Program-made: the position numbers and the translations under genes
Notes under the pieces: model-generated
What the model saw: the letters and a program-made list of their open reading frames with translations, nothing else
The model's database searches: none
Told to the model about the DNA's origin: nothing
Shown here: positions 42,260 to 53,927 of the stretch, in pieces
Position numbering within the stretch: the stretch's first letter is position 1
Layout of the letters: every line of letters begins with the position of its first letter
Origin: Xanthomonas arboricola pv. populi
GTDB lineage: Bacteria; Pseudomonadota; Gammaproteobacteria; Xanthomonadales; Xanthomonadaceae
Reading direction: 5' to 3'
DNA: 64,000 nt
Assembly (NCBI RefSeq): GCF_002939945.1
Contig: NZ_MDEB01000002.1
Coordinates: forward strand, 408,975 to 472,974

Positions 42260-43939
42260 TCAATGAAACAGCACGAAGGCTTTCTGCAGCGTGACCCAGA
42301 TGCCCCAGGACATCGGCACGCCGACCGCCAGCCAGGCCAGCGCGACCAGGGCGGGATTACCGCCGTGTCCGATGCGCGCCATCTGCTCCGGCGGCAGCAC
42401 CGCCTTGCCGCTGCGGTCCACCTTCTCGTGCGCCAGCTGCTTTTCGCGCGCCAGTTCGTCGGGCGTCATGAAATGACGCGCGTCCACCGGACGCACCAAC
42501 AGGTTGCAGATCAGACCGAGCACCAACATGCCGGCGAGGATGTACATGGTGGTGTTGTAGACCTGTGACGGCGGGCTGCCGTGGGCCAGCTGGTACTCGC
42601 GCATGTAGCCGACCACCACCGGTCCGAGAATGCCGGCGGTAGCCCAGGCGGTCAGCAGACGGCCGTGGATGGCGCCGACCATCTGGGTGCCGAACAGGTC
42701 GGCCAGATATGCCGGGATGGTGGCGAACCCGCCGCCGTACATCGACAGGATGATGCAGAAGATGCCCGCGAACAGCGCGATGCCGCCCACGCCGCCGGCC
42801 GACGGCGCCGCCGCATACAGGCAGATACCCAGCACGAAGAACAACGTGTAGGTATTCTTGCGGCCGAGCTTGTCGGACATGCTGGCCCAGAAGAAGCGGC
42901 CGCCGATGTTGAACAGGCTGAGCAGGCCGGTGAAGCCTGCCGCGATGGCCGCGATGCTGGCCAGCTGCGCCGTATCCAGGCTGCCGAAGCCGACATCCAC
43001 TCCGATCAACCGGCCGCCGAACACTTCCTGCAGCATCGGCGAGGACATGCCGATCACGCCGATACCGGCCGACACGTTCAGGCACAGCACGCCCCACAGC
43101 AGCCAGAACTGCGGAATGCCCCAGACCTTGCTCACGTGCACGTGGTTGGCGGTGATCATGGCGTTGTTGCTGGCCACCGGCGCGGTCCAGCCGGCCGGGG
43201 TCCAGCCGCTCGGCGGCACGCGGTAACCGAACGCGCCGGCCATCATGAAGACGACGTACAGCGCCGCCATCACCAGGAAGGTTTCCATCACGCCCACCGA
43301 GGTCGGCGTGGCGAAGTGACGCATCAGCGCATCGGCAAGCGGGCTGCCGATCATCGCACCGCCACCGAAGCCCATGATCGCCATGCCGGTCGCCATGCCG
43401 CGACGGTCCGGGAACCATTTGATCAAGGTCGACACCGGCGAGATATAGCCCAGGCCCAGACCGATACCGCCGATCACGCCCGAGCCCAGCCACAGCATCC
43501 AGATCTGGTGGAAATGGATGCCTGCGGCCGAAATCACCAGCCCGCCGCACCAGCACAGCGCCGAGACCACACCGGCCTTGCGCGGGCCGGCACGTTCCAG
43601 CCAGCCGCCCCAAATCGCCGCCGAGCAGCCAAGCAACACGAAGAACAGCGTGTACATCCACTGCAACTCGCTGATCTTCCAGTCGCAGGTGGTGGCGACC
43701 ATCCGTGCGAACAGGCCCATGTCGGCCGGGCACGCGATCGCTTCGGTGATGCCCAGCGCCTTGGACAGCGGCAACCAGAACACGCTGAAGCCATAGGCCA
43801 TGCCGATACACAGGTGGATCGCCAATGCGGCCGGCGGTACCAACCAACGATTGAATCCCGGACGCGCGACGATGCGCTCCTTGGACAGCAGGCCGGCGTC
43901 TGCGCCGTTGGCGCTCGCCACGGTGGACCCTCGTGTCAT
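42260..43939 (-). CDS. OFA-family oxalate/formate-type MFS antiporter
   Basis: A 559-residue, 12-helix transporter of the oxalate/formate antiporter family. It starts with RWLVPPAALAIHLCIGMAYG, then YTLFFVLLGCSAAIWGGWLE, KWFPDRRGMATGMAIMGFGG (motif A), and a C-terminal half with GGRFFWASMSDKLGRKNTYT. It ends with extra soluble residues. Members exchange oxalate for formate or carry related monocarboxylates; here formate import for the downstream formate dehydrogenase-like enzyme is likely. It heads the operon with fdhD and fdhF. An RBS-like GGGGAACGGGA lies just upstream of the ATG. Confidence 0.88.
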   Translation of the reverse strand: MTRGSTVASANGADAGLLSKERIVARPGFNRWLVPPAALAIHLCIGMAYGFSVFWLPLSKALGITEAIACPADMGLFARMVATTCDWKISELQWMYTLFFVLLGCSAAIWGGWLERAGPRKAGVVSALCWCGGLVISAAGIHFHQIWMLWLGSGVIGGIGLGLGYISPVSTLIKWFPDRRGMATGMAIMGFGGGAMIGSPLADALMRHFATPTSVGVMETFLVMAALYVVFMMAGAFGYRVPPSGWTPAGWTAPVASNNAMITANHVHVSKVWGIPQFWLLWGVLCLNVSAGIGVIGMSSPMLQEVFGGRLIGVDVGFGSLDTAQLASIAAIAAGFTGLLSLFNIGGRFFWASMSDKLGRKNTYTLFFVLGICLYAAAPSAGGVGGIALFAGIFCIILSMYGGGFATIPAYLADLFGTQMVGAIHGRLLTAWATAGILGPVVVGYMREYQLAHGSPPSQVYNTTMYILAGMLVLGLICNLLVRPVDARHFMTPDELAREKQLAHEKVDRSGKAVLPPEQMARIGHGGNPALVALAWLAVGVPMSWGIWVTLQKAFVLFH

Positions 43940-44458
43940 TCCCGTTCCCCTAAAAAGTACGATGAAGGGTGTCCGGAGCGCCTGCCAAGACGACTGCGCG
44001 CAGGCGGTGTCAGTGGCCCCGAATACGATTGATGGCTGCGATCGATGGACGTGTTGCGATAAGGGCAGCGGCGACTACCAGGCCCAACTGGCACGCGTCG
44101 GGCGCATCATCGGCGATCGTTGAAGCTTTGCAATGCTTCTACGCGCCCCGCAGCCAGTCAAAACCCCCTCATGGCCCGCGCCGCAAGGCGTTCCCACAGC
44201 TTAGCGGCCGACGCTGCGACTAATTGACTAGTCCATGCGGATCGGCGCGTGCAGCTCCGGAAATCGTGCTCGCCGTCGCGCTTAGCCGGGGTGACGGCCG
44301 ACGCGCGGTGAACGTACGGTCGGACGCTCCCCAGCGTCCGCCATGACGACGAGGGCACAGGCGCCCGCGTGTAACGCCCGCGCGCAGCGCGGTCAAGCGC
44401 GCAAAGCCGCAGCAGGCTCACTACAATGCCGGCCCCCGCACTTCCCCGCAGTTGCCGT
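43940..44458. other. 519-base divergent gap between the OFA transporter and ParB-like genes
   Basis: This region separates two divergent genes and should contain their promoters. The only strong structural signal is the 8-bp hairpin CGGACGCT/AGCGTCCG at 44321-44340 with a CCCC loop. No tRNA, ORF with a plausible product, or repeat copy was found. Confidence 0.5.
44321..44340. other. 8-bp stem-loop CGGACGCT-CCCC-AGCGTCCG
   Basis: A perfect 8-bp stem (44321-44328 with 44333-44340) and 4-base loop, 119 bases upstream of the ParB-like start. No T-tract follows, so it is not a standard terminator. It could be a leader structure or a protein-binding site. Confidence 0.4.
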
Positions 44459-45316
44459 ATGAACATCGTTGTCAAAGAAGAACTCAAGGCCTACATCGAC
44501 CCGCTGACGCCCGACGAGCACGAGGCACTGGAACGCAGCCTGCTGGCCGAGGGCTGCCGCGATGCGCTGGTGCTGTGGGGCGATGTGCTGGTGGATGGCC
44601 ACAACCGCTACGGCATCTGCCAGAAGCACGATCTGCCGTTCCAGACCGTGCAGAACCCGCGCTTCCAGTCGATGCAGGACGTGCACCTGTGGATGATCGA
44701 GCAGCACCTGGGCCGGCGCAGCGTGTCGGACTTCCAGCGTGGCGTGCTGGCGCTGCGCAAGCGCGAGATCCTGGCCGCGCGCCAGCGCAGCCAGCGCGAC
44801 GCCGATGCTGCTGCGGAGGCGCCGGCGGTTGCCGGCGATGACCAGCCCGCCGCCGGCATCGAGCACGGCCCCGTACAGGCCGCCGCCGACAGCGACAGCC
44901 CGCCGTGGGAAGAGAGCTCCACCCCGGTCAGCCGCGCCGAACTGGCACGCGAGGCCCGTCTGAGCAACAACCAGGTGGTGATGATCGAGCGCATCCACAA
45001 GCAGGCCGCCCCGGAAGTGGTGCAGGCGGTCAAGGCCGGCGAGATTTCGATCAGCGCTGCCGCTGCCGTGGCCACCTTGTCCGAGGACGAGCAACGCGCC
45101 GCCGCGCAGGCTGGCAAGGCCGAGCTCAAACAGGCTGCCAAGCGCGTACGCGACGCCAAGCGCAAACCCAGGCCCGACGAGGCTGAAAGCGGCGAAGCCG
45201 AACGCCGCGATGTGAAAGCCCTGCAACGCCGCGTCACCGAACTGGAAAACGAAAACACCGCATTGCAGGCCAAGGTAGCCGCGCTGCAATCGCAGCTGGA
45301 GCGCCTGCGCGGCTGA
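44459..45316 (+). CDS. Orphan ParB/RepB-like DNA-binding protein with C-terminal coiled coil
   Basis: A 285-residue protein with an N-terminal ParB-like domain (DEHEALERSLLAEGCRDALV, then WGDVLVDGHNRYGICQKHDL). The GHNRY part corresponds to the GxRR/NRY-type box of ParB/Srx folds. The middle has a disordered Ala/Asp-rich stretch (residues 120-155), then a helix-turn-helix-like segment (SRAELAREARLSNNQVVMIE, KAGEISISAAAAVATLSEDE). The C-terminal 50 residues form a heptad coiled coil (LQRRVTELENENTALQAKVA). No parA neighbour or parS site was found, so chromosome partition is unlikely; a nucleoid or regulatory role is possible. Confidence 0.78.
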   Translation: MNIVVKEELKAYIDPLTPDEHEALERSLLAEGCRDALVLWGDVLVDGHNRYGICQKHDLPFQTVQNPRFQSMQDVHLWMIEQHLGRRSVSDFQRGVLALRKREILAARQRSQRDADAAAEAPAVAGDDQPAAGIEHGPVQAAADSDSPPWEESSTPVSRAELAREARLSNNQVVMIERIHKQAAPEVVQAVKAGEISISAAAAVATLSEDEQRAAAQAGKAELKQAAKRVRDAKRKPRPDEAESGEAERRDVKALQRRVTELENENTALQAKVAALQSQLERLRG

Positions 45317-45353
45317 GTGTGCGCCCGGTCGCCTGCCAGACGCTTCAACCACC

Positions 45354-45416
45354 GTAGGAGCGCACCCGGGCGCGACGCGGCTGTCCCGGTACCGCCATCG
45401 CGCGCAAGCGCGCGCC
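45354..45416. repeat. REP-like GTAGGAGCG repeat region
   Basis: GTAGGAGCGCACCCGGGCGC starts at 45354 and is followed by a near-perfect palindrome CGCGCGC-AA-GCGCGCG (45399-45414). The GTAGGAGCG head resembles REP elements common in Xanthomonas and relatives. It lies between the ParB-like and DUF445 genes and may stabilise the 3' end of the upstream mRNA. Confidence 0.5.
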
Positions 45417-45479
45417 TATCGAACCGACCACGTTCCGCCGTGGACATGCCCTGCTCCGGCGACTGGGTACACTGCGCAG

Positions 45480-46784
45480 ATGGAACCAAGCGTTAGCACT
45501 CCCCGCCCCGTCGATCCCCGTCGTGCCCAGCTGCAGCGCATGAAGCTGTTGGCGGTGGCCCTGCTGCTGGCCATGTTCGCCGGCTTCGTCGTCAGCCACC
45601 TGATGGGCGAACAAGGCGTCTGGGCCTGGGTCTCGGCCTTCTGCGAAGCGGCCACGGTCGGCGCACTGGCCGACTGGTTCGCAGTGGTGGCCTTGTTCCG
45701 CCGCCCGATGGGCCTGCCGATTCCACATACCGCCATCCTGCCGCGCGGCAAGGACCGTCTGGCCGATGGCCTGGCGGTGTTCGTGCGCGACCAGTTCCTC
45801 GCCCCGGATGCGCTGATGGAAAAACTGCGCGTGTTCGACCCGGCCAGCCGCCTCGGCGAATGGCTGGCCAAACCCGCACAGGCGCGCATGCTCGCGCAGA
45901 TGGCGCGCAGCTGGATGCTGCAGGCGCTGGAGCTGCTGGACGAGGCTGCGGTGCGCCGCGCGATCCAGCGCTTTGTGGTCGACCGTCTGCGCAAGTGGAA
46001 TGCCGCCGCCACCGTCGGCGATGTCATGGCGCTGCTCACCACCGATGGCCGGCATCAGAAATTGCTGGACGAGGTGCTGCTGCGCCTGGGCGAATGGCTG
46101 GATCAGGAACAGGTCAAGACGCGCGCCTCGGCGTTGATCGTGCGTTACGCGCGGCGCGAGTGGCCCAAGCTGGTCGGCACGGTGAACTGGGTCAAACCGA
46201 TCGAAGAGATCGGCGACAGCCTGGCCGACCGCATGGCCCGTGCGGCGATCGAGGAGTTGCAGGACATCCTCAAGACGCCCGAGCATCCAATCAGGCTCGA
46301 CTATGAAGCGTGGCTGCAACGCTACATCGCGCGCCTGCGCGACGAGCCGGCAATGGCCGAGCGCGTGGAGGAACTCAAGCAACGGGCGATCGAACATCCA
46401 GCCTTGCAGGACTACGTGCAAGGTCTGTGGGGCGAGATTCGCGATGCACTGCGCAACGACCTGGCACGAGAGGAATCGTCAATGGCTGCGCACATGGAGC
46501 GCTCCATGCAATCGCTCGGCCAAGCCTTGTCGCAGGACCCCTCGCTGCGTGAAGCGCTCAACCAGCACATGCTGCAGGCTGCCGACAAACTGACCACGCG
46601 GTTGCGCGCGTCGGTGACCGACCATATCGCGTCGACGATGAAAAGTTGGGACGAACGTCACCTCGTCGAACAATTGGAATTGGGTGTCGGACGCGATCTG
46701 CAATACATTCGGTTCAATGGAACGTTGGTGGGCGGACTGATCGGTCTTGCCCTTCACGCATTATCGATCTGGCTGGCGTTCTGA
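45480..46784 (+). CDS. DUF445 family inner-membrane protein
   Basis: A 434-residue membrane protein with an N-terminal membrane segment (LLAVALLLAMFAGFVVSHLM) and a second in VSAFCEAATVGALADWFAVV, a DUF445 signature with ADWFAVVALFRRPMGLPIPH. A long helical, charged central region follows (residues 90-400), with a final hydrophobic end (GGLIGLALHALSIWLAF). Bacterial DUF445 proteins have no firmly established biochemical role. The start at 45480 gives a normal hydrophilic head (MEPSVSTPRPVDPRRAQLQR). It is not obviously in an operon with neighbours; 152 bases separate it from the kinase gene. Confidence 0.88.
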   Translation: MEPSVSTPRPVDPRRAQLQRMKLLAVALLLAMFAGFVVSHLMGEQGVWAWVSAFCEAATVGALADWFAVVALFRRPMGLPIPHTAILPRGKDRLADGLAVFVRDQFLAPDALMEKLRVFDPASRLGEWLAKPAQARMLAQMARSWMLQALELLDEAAVRRAIQRFVVDRLRKWNAAATVGDVMALLTTDGRHQKLLDEVLLRLGEWLDQEQVKTRASALIVRYARREWPKLVGTVNWVKPIEEIGDSLADRMARAAIEELQDILKTPEHPIRLDYEAWLQRYIARLRDEPAMAERVEELKQRAIEHPALQDYVQGLWGEIRDALRNDLAREESSMAAHMERSMQSLGQALSQDPSLREALNQHMLQAADKLTTRLRASVTDHIASTMKSWDERHLVEQLELGVGRDLQYIRFNGTLVGGLIGLALHALSIWLAF

Positions 46785-46936
46785 TGCATTGGCAATGACG
46801 TTGATCGCCCACCGGAAACGCGTGCGGACACTGGGGAGACTGCACGCGCTCTGATGATCGTCAGGCGCCACCACGAGGCCGACTTCACCGTCGGCCAGCA
46901 CACTGGGCACGCAACAGGCAAGGCAAGGGAACAGAA

Positions 46937-49900
46937 ATGCCGAATGGCCGCTGGGATCTGCGCAGAAAATACGGGCGCCGTGCGTTGATCGGTGCACTGC
47001 TGATTCTCGCCGCAGGCCTGATCGCCGCCATTCTTGCCGGCCTGTCGCTACAGCGACATAACGAGATCGAGCGCCAACAGCGTTTCAACTATGTCGTGCG
47101 CACGCTGACACGCAATATCAGCGAGCGCATGTATACCTTCGAACACGGGCTGCGAGGCGCACGCGGCGCGGTGATCGGTGCCGGCAAAGAAATCATCAGC
47201 CGCGACCGCTTCACCCTGTACAGCCGCTCGCGCGATTACACGCGCGAGTTTCCCGGCGTGCTGGGCTACGGCTACATCCATCGCGTCGCGCCCGCCGACG
47301 AAGAGGCCTTCCTGCAGGCCGCCCGCGCAGACGGCGCGCCGGACATCCAGCGTCGGCCGCTGGAACCCTGGGATGGCGAGCGTTACATCGTGTTGTATTT
47401 CGAACCGGAGTCCTCGGGTAACCGTCCGATCGGCCTGGACATCGCGTCCGAGCCACGTCGTCGCGCAGCCGCGCTGCAGGCCGCACGCAGCGGCGTGCCC
47501 ATCATGACCTCGCCGATCTCGCTGTCCGGTTATCGCATTCCCAGCGAGAGCGGATTTCTGGTGCTGCTGGCGGTCTATCGCGAAGGCATGCCGCTGCAGA
47601 CGCCGCAACAGCGCATGGCCGCGACCAGCGGCTGGGTGTATGCGCCCTTCAGCGTCGGGCAGATGGTGCAAAGCACCTTGGGCGAGCGCGACGACATGGC
47701 GCTGGATCTGTCCGACAGCAACGAGCCGACCCACAACTTCTTCCGCAGCGGCACACCGTCCGGCGACAGTGCGCGTCGCCCGCCGGTGGTCCAGCAGCTG
47801 CAGATCTACGGCCGCACCTGGATCATCACCGCCCACCCCACCGCCAGCTTCCTGGCCTCGCTCGACCAGACCTCGCCATGGCTGATCGGCGGCCTGGTGC
47901 TGGGCGTGTCGGTGCTGTTTGCGGCGTTGCTGGCGCTGTATTTCAGCAACGGACTCCGGCGCGAAGAAGTGCTGCGCAAACAGATGGAGCTGGCGGCGCT
48001 GGTCAGCCATTCCAGCGAAGCCATCGTTGCCGAAACCCCGGACGGACACATCACCCACTGGAATCCCGCTGCCGAAGCGATGTTCGGATACAGCGCAGAC
48101 GAGGCGATCGGCCAGAACCTGACGATGCTGCTGTCGCCACAGCCGTATGCGATTCCCGACATCGAGCACGCCGACGAACGCCATTCGGTCGATACCTCGG
48201 CGGCACAGAGCATGCGCCATCGCGATGGGCATCTGGTCCATGTGCTGGCCAGCAAGGCCCCGATCATCGAGCGCGATGCCACCCTGAGCGGGCATTCGCA
48301 TTTCTTCCGCGACATCTCCGAGCGGGTGCGTTCGCATCAGCGCATCGTCGATCTGAATGCATCGCTCGAACATCAGGTCGCCGAACGTACCAGCGAACTG
48401 ATGAAGTTCTCCGCGCTGCATCGCGCGATCCTGGCGCACGCCGGCTTTGCCATCATCGCCACCGACTCCGGCGGGTTTGTCACGCTGTTCAATCGCGCCG
48501 CGGAGAAACTGCTGGGCTACAACGCCGACGAGGTGATCGGCCGCCGCAAGGCCGGCCAGTTCATCGAGCCCGAGGAACTGCGGCAGCGCGCGCACCTGCT
48601 CTCCGAGCAGACCGGCGCGCTGGTGGCGCACACCCTGGAGGCGATCGCCGCGCTGACCAGCCTGGGCCGCAGCGACACCAGCGAGTGGACCTACGTCAGC
48701 CATGAAGGCCGCCGCCTGCCGGTGCTGCTGACCCTGAGCACCCTGCGCGACGACAACGATCAGGTGATCGGTTATCTGGGCATGGCGGTGGATCTGACCG
48801 AGCAGAAACTGCACGAGAAACAGTTGCGCCTGGCGATGGACGCGGCCAAAAGCGCCAACCAGTCCAAGTCCGATTTCCTGGCCAACATGAGCCATGAGAT
48901 CCGCACGCCGATGAACGCGATCCTGGGCATGCTGTACCTGCTTCAGCGCAGCGAGCTGCCCGGTGCGGCGCAGGACATGGTGACCAAGATCGACCGCTCC
49001 GCGCGCTCGTTGCTGGAAATCATCAACGACATCCTGGACTTCTCCAAGATCGAGGCCGGGCGCATCGATCTGGAACGCGCACCGTTCGACCTTAACCAAC
49101 TGTTCGACAACATCGCCGACCTGATGCGTTCCTCGCTCAGCACCAAACCGGTGGAAATGATCGTCGAACCGCTACCGCGCGACTGCCGCTGGCTGCTCGG
49201 CGATGCGCTGCGCATCAACCAGGTGCTGGTCAACCTGGTCGGCAACGCGATCAAGTTCACCGAGCAAGGCGAAGTGGTGCTGTCGGTACGGCGCTTCCCC
49301 AGCGGCGATCCGAACAAGCTCAAGCTGCTGTTCTCGGTGCGCGACACCGGCATCGGCATTTCCAAGGAAAAGCAGAGCCTGATCTTTTCGCCGTTCCTGC
49401 AGGCCGACACTTCCACCAGCCGCCGTTACGGCGGCAGCGGCCTGGGCCTGACCATCAGCCGGCGCCTGATCGAATTGATGGGCGGCGAGCTGGAAGTGGA
49501 AAGCGTGCCCGGCCGCGGCAGCGAGTTCTATTTCGTGGTGACGCTGGAAAAAGCGGCCCCACCGCCGGCCCAGCACGACCTGCCCGCGCTGCCGCCGGAA
49601 GCGATGCCGCGGGTGTTGATCGCCGACGACCACGATGCGGCGCTCAACAACCTGGTGCGCATCGCCACCGAACTCGGCTGGCGCGTGGATGCGGTCGCCA
49701 GCGGCCAGGCCGCCTTGCAGGCGATCGAACAGGCCAGCGAGCCCTACGACATCTTCCTGCTCGACTGGCGCATGCCCGATATCGACGGCGTGGCGATCGC
49801 GCGGCAGATCCGCGCGCGCGCCGCGCCCGGCCCGCATCCGGTGATCGTCATGGTCACCGCGTACGAGCGCCGCCTGCTGGAACAGCATCCCGAGCAACAG

Positions 49901-51031
49901 GATCTGGATGCGGTCATGACCAAGCCGGTCACCAGCGCGGCGCTGCACCGGCTGGTGGAGCAACTGGTCGACGAACGCCCCGGCGCACGACCGGTGACGC
50001 CCACCTCCGTGGCGCGTCGCCTGGAAGGCGCGCATCTGCTGCTGGTGGACGACAGCGAGATCAACTGCGAAGTGGCGCAGCGCATTCTCGAAGGCGAAGG
50101 CGCCATGGTCACGGTCGCCCACGATGGCGAGCAGGCCATCAATACGCTCAGACGCGCGCCGGAGCTGTTCCAGCTGGTGTTGATGGACGTGCAGATGCCG
50201 GTGGTCGATGGCTATGAAGCCACGCGACGGCTGCGGCAGATCCCGGCGTTGGCCAGCCTGCCGGTGATCGCGCTGACTGCCGGCGCCTTCCGCCCGCAAC
50301 AGGAGAAAGCGCTGGAAGCCGGCATGAACGGTTTCATCGCCAAGCCGTTCAATGTGGAGGAACTGGTCACCGCCATCCGTCACTTCCTGCAGCCCGGCGT
50401 GCGGCGCATTCCGTCGCTACCGCACGAAACCGATGTAGATGGCGGCCCCGAGTGGGAACACGCCGAACCGGAGGTGCTGGATGCGGCGCGTGCACGCAGC
50501 CTGTGGCGCGAGCGCGAACCGTACGAGCGCTATCTGCTCAAACTGCTGCGCGACAACCCCGACCCGGCCGCAGCCGCATCCGAGCATCTGCGCCGCAACG
50601 AGCTACCGGCGATCGGCGCGCTGGCGCACAAGCTGCGTGGCGCGGCCGGGTCGCTGGCGTTGCCGGCCCTGGCCGGTGCCGCCAGCGATCTGGAAACCCG
50701 CATCGAGCAAGGCCACGACATCACCTCGTCACTGATCGCACTCAAGGACACCATGCAGCGCACCGCCGCCGCGATCCACGCGTTCCTGCAACACAGCGAC
50801 AGCGACCAAGCGGCAAGCGATGCCGGTGTCGCGCTGGACGCGGACAGCGTGCAGATCCTGGAAGCGGCCCTGGGCAGCGACGATGCCGACAAGATCGACC
50901 ATGCGCTGCTGATCTGCGCACCGCGTCTGTCACGCAACCTGCAGGAAGAACTGCAGCGTGCGGTGGAGGATTTCGACTTCCGTCGCGCCGAGGCCACGTT
51001 GCGCGACTGGCAAGCCACTCACCTGCGCTGA
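46937..51031 (+). CDS. CHASE-domain hybrid sensor histidine kinase with two receivers and HPt
   Basis: A 1364-residue membrane sensor kinase. Membrane helix 1 is at residues 13-36 ([20 protein letters not shown]). A periplasmic CHASE sensor follows (about 40-310), then membrane helix 2 at about 315-336. PAS domains lie at about 355-465 and 490-620. The HisKA H-box is at about 653 ([15 protein letters not shown]), and the HATPase domain at about 760-880 ([29 protein letters not shown]). Receiver 1 carries its phospho-Asp in LLDWRMPD (near 941), and receiver 2 in LMDVQMP (near 1083). An HPt domain has its His in [11 protein letters not shown] (near 1232). It can run a full His-Asp-His phosphorelay internally. 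The HD-GYP response regulator gene begins 32 bases downstream. Confidence 0.95.
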   Translation: MPNGRWDLRRKYGRRALIGALLILAAGLIAAILAGLSLQRHNEIERQQRFNYVVRTLTRNISERMYTFEHGLRGARGAVIGAGKEIISRDRFTLYSRSRDYTREFPGVLGYGYIHRVAPADEEAFLQAARADGAPDIQRRPLEPWDGERYIVLYFEPESSGNRPIGLDIASEPRRRAAALQAARSGVPIMTSPISLSGYRIPSESGFLVLLAVYREGMPLQTPQQRMAATSGWVYAPFSVGQMVQSTLGERDDMALDLSDSNEPTHNFFRSGTPSGDSARRPPVVQQLQIYGRTWIITAHPTASFLASLDQTSPWLIGGLVLGVSVLFAALLALYFSNGLRREEVLRKQMELAALVSHSSEAIVAETPDGHITHWNPAAEAMFGYSADEAIGQNLTMLLSPQPYAIPDIEHADERHSVDTSAAQSMRHRDGHLVHVLASKAPIIERDATLSGHSHFFRDISERVRSHQRIVDLNASLEHQVAERTSELMKFSALHRAILAHAGFAIIATDSGGFVTLFNRAAEKLLGYNADEVIGRRKAGQFIEPEELRQRAHLLSEQTGALVAHTLEAIAALTSLGRSDTSEWTYVSHEGRRLPVLLTLSTLRDDNDQVIGYLGMAVDLTEQKLHEKQLRLAMDAAKSANQSKSDFLANMSHEIRTPMNAILGMLYLLQRSELPGAAQDMVTKIDRSARSLLEIINDILDFSKIEAGRIDLERAPFDLNQLFDNIADLMRSSLSTKPVEMIVEPLPRDCRWLLGDALRINQVLVNLVGNAIKFTEQGEVVLSVRRFPSGDPNKLKLLFSVRDTGIGISKEKQSLIFSPFLQADTSTSRRYGGSGLGLTISRRLIELMGGELEVESVPGRGSEFYFVVTLEKAAPPPAQHDLPALPPEAMPRVLIADDHDAALNNLVRIATELGWRVDAVASGQAALQAIEQASEPYDIFLLDWRMPDIDGVAIARQIRARAAPGPHPVIVMVTAYERRLLEQHPEQQDLDAVMTKPVTSAALHRLVEQLVDERPGARPVTPTSVARRLEGAHLLLVDDSEINCEVAQRILEGEGAMVTVAHDGEQAINTLRRAPELFQLVLMDVQMPVVDGYEATRRLRQIPALASLPVIALTAGAFRPQQEKALEAGMNGFIAKPFNVEELVTAIRHFLQPGVRRIPSLPHETDVDGGPEWEHAEPEVLDAARARSLWREREPYERYLLKLLRDNPDPAAAASEHLRRNELPAIGALAHKLRGAAGSLALPALAGAASDLETRIEQGHDITSSLIALKDTMQRTAAAIHAFLQHSDSDQAASDAGVALDADSVQILEAALGSDDADKIDHALLICAPRLSRNLQEELQRAVEDFDFRRAEATLRDWQATHLR

Positions 51032-51063
51032 CCGGTCACCACGCCGGTCGGCAAGGAGCCTCC

Positions 51064-52063
<1,000 letters not shown>

Positions 52064-52068
<5 letters not shown>

Positions 52069-52192
52069 GCACTGCTGCGTCCCTTCTCCCGTCTGGGAAA
52101 AGATGAGCGCCGATGCTTCCCTTCTCCCGAGAGACGAGCGCCGTGCCTCCCTTCTCCCACCGGGAGAAGGTGCCCCGCAGGGGCGGATGAGG
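52064..52192. repeat. Decayed tandem repeat and inverted copy C of the 42-bp element
   Basis: Three imperfect units start at 52064, 52102 and 52133 with GA(T/C)GAGC and continue with CCCTTCTCCCG-like tracts. The last one merges into 52150-52192, an inverted near-copy of the element at 17314 and 30049, ending GGGCGGATGAGG. The first unit overlaps the stop codon of the HD-GYP gene. The full element can form a CTTCTCCC/GGGAGAAG hairpin. The rest of the gap up to 52467 (about 275 bases) should carry the promoter of the downstream transporter; I see no clear one. Confidence 0.7.
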
Positions 52193-52467
52193 ATACGGCC
52201 AGCCGACCAGCCATCACTCCTGGTGACCTGTATCAGCCGCCCAGGCAATCCAAAACAACGCTGTGGGCCATCCGGGCGGCGACGCCGATACACAACGTCC
52301 GCAACAGCGCATCCACATCACGACACACGCACTGTTACCCCTGCACGCTTGAACCCCGCGTCGCACCGGCGGACAATGTCAATGTTGCGCCGCACAACAC
52401 CGTGCGACGCGGGCCGATCCGATCGCCATCTGCGCGCCACCGATGCGGCCCCGCAACCGAGAGTCCG

Positions 52468-53895
52468 ATGTCCTCCAGCGTGTCCGAGGCCGGCGTCACG
52501 CCGCCGCGTTATCCCGATTACCGCATCATCTCGCTGATCCTGGCCTGCGCCATCTTCATGGAGCAGATGGATGCCACCGTGCTGGCGACCGCGCTGCCGA
52601 CCCTGGCGCGCGATTTCGGCGTTGCCGCGCCGGCGATGAGCATTGCCATGACCAGCTATCTGCTGGCACTGGCGGTGCTGATTCCGGCCAGCGGCGCGAT
52701 CGCCGACCGCTTCGGCCTGCGCCGCGTGTTCGGCGCCTCGATCTGGGTGTTCGTCGGCGGCTCGCTCCTGTGTTCGCTGGCCGACAGCCTGCCCACCATG
52801 GTCGCCGCGCGCGTGCTGCAAGGCGCCGGCGGCGCGATGATGGCCCCGCTCGGCCGGCTGATCCTGTTGCGCACGGTGGAGCGTCGTCATCTGGTGTCGG
52901 CCATGGCCTGGACGCTGGTGCCGGCCTTTATCGGCCCGATGCTCGGCCCGCCGCTGGGCGGATTTTTCGTCTCGTATCTGGATTGGCGCTGGATCTTCTA
53001 TATCAACGTGCCGATCGGCATCGCCGGCTTTGTGCTGGTGCGCCGTTTCATCCCCGACATTCCCAGCGAATCGGCACCGGCACGCTTCGATCTACGCGGT
53101 TTCGTGCTGTGCGGCACCGCGTTGGGTTGCCTGTTGTTCGGCCTGGAAATGGTCAGCCAGCAGGACGGCATCGGCATGGCGAGCTGGCTGCTGGCCATCG
53201 GCGCCAGCGCTGCGCTGGGATATCTGTGGCATGCACGCCACCACCCTGCTCCGCTGCTGGACCTGAGCCTGCTGCGGATCGACTCGTTCCGGTTATCGGT
53301 GATCGGTGGCGCGCTGATGCGCATCACCCAGGGCGCGCATCCGTTCCTGCTGCCGCTGCTGTTCCAGATCCGCTTCGGCATGAGCGCCGCGCACAGCGGG
53401 CGCCTGATCCTGGCCACCGCACTCGGCGCACTGCTGATGCGCAGCATTACCCCACAGTTGCTGCGCCGCTTCGGTTATCGCAACAGCCTGATCGGCAACG
53501 GCGTGCTCGCCAGCCTGGGCTACATGGTGTGTGCGTTGTTCCGGCCCGACTGGCCGCCGGCGCTGATGTTCGGCCTGCTGCTGTGCTGCGGCGCCTTCAT
53601 GTCGTTCCAGTTCGCCGCCTACAACACCATCGCCTACGAAAACGTGCCCGCGTCGCGCATGAGCCGCGCCAGCAGCCTGTACACCACCTTGCAGCAACTG
53701 ATGCTCTCGGTCGGCGTGTGCGCCGGCGCGATGATCCTCAAACTGGCGATGCTGGCGGGCGATCATCTGCAACCGCAACAACGCGATTTCTCGCTGGCGT
53801 TCTGCGTGGTCAGCCTGATCTCGCTCAGCGCAACCTGGTGGCATCTGCGCTTCGACAAGGACGCCGGGCAGGAAATGAGCGGGCACCGGGCTTAG
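52468..53895 (+). CDS. DHA2-family MFS exporter (EmrB/QacA type)
   Basis: A 475-residue membrane transporter, probably 14 helices. The start contains ILACAIFMEQMDATVLATAL, the typical first helix of the DHA2 group, then GAIADRFGLRRVFGASIWVF (motif A) and RVLQGAGGAMMAPLGRLILL. Motif C follows (PAFIGPMLGPPLGGFFVSYL) and then IFYINVPIGIAGFVLVRRFI. It would expel toxic compounds using the proton gradient; no substrate can be inferred. No periplasmic adaptor gene is adjacent, unlike emrAB at 24243-27028. I chose the ATG at 52468. Confidence 0.9.
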   Translation: MSSSVSEAGVTPPRYPDYRIISLILACAIFMEQMDATVLATALPTLARDFGVAAPAMSIAMTSYLLALAVLIPASGAIADRFGLRRVFGASIWVFVGGSLLCSLADSLPTMVAARVLQGAGGAMMAPLGRLILLRTVERRHLVSAMAWTLVPAFIGPMLGPPLGGFFVSYLDWRWIFYINVPIGIAGFVLVRRFIPDIPSESAPARFDLRGFVLCGTALGCLLFGLEMVSQQDGIGMASWLLAIGASAALGYLWHARHHPAPLLDLSLLRIDSFRLSVIGGALMRITQGAHPFLLPLLFQIRFGMSAAHSGRLILATALGALLMRSITPQLLRRFGYRNSLIGNGVLASLGYMVCALFRPDWPPALMFGLLLCCGAFMSFQFAAYNTIAYENVPASRMSRASSLYTTLQQLMLSVGVCAGAMILKLAMLAGDHLQPQQRDFSLAFCVVSLISLSATWWHLRFDKDAGQEMSGHRA

Positions 53896-53927
53896 GCATC
53901 AAGACCGCCCGGCTGCAATCGAAGCGT

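Noticed and set aside
44081..44120. A TGGCAC sequence resembling a sigma-54 -24 element.
   Set aside because: The -12 element would be GGGC instead of TTGC, and it is some 340 bases from the ParB-like start.
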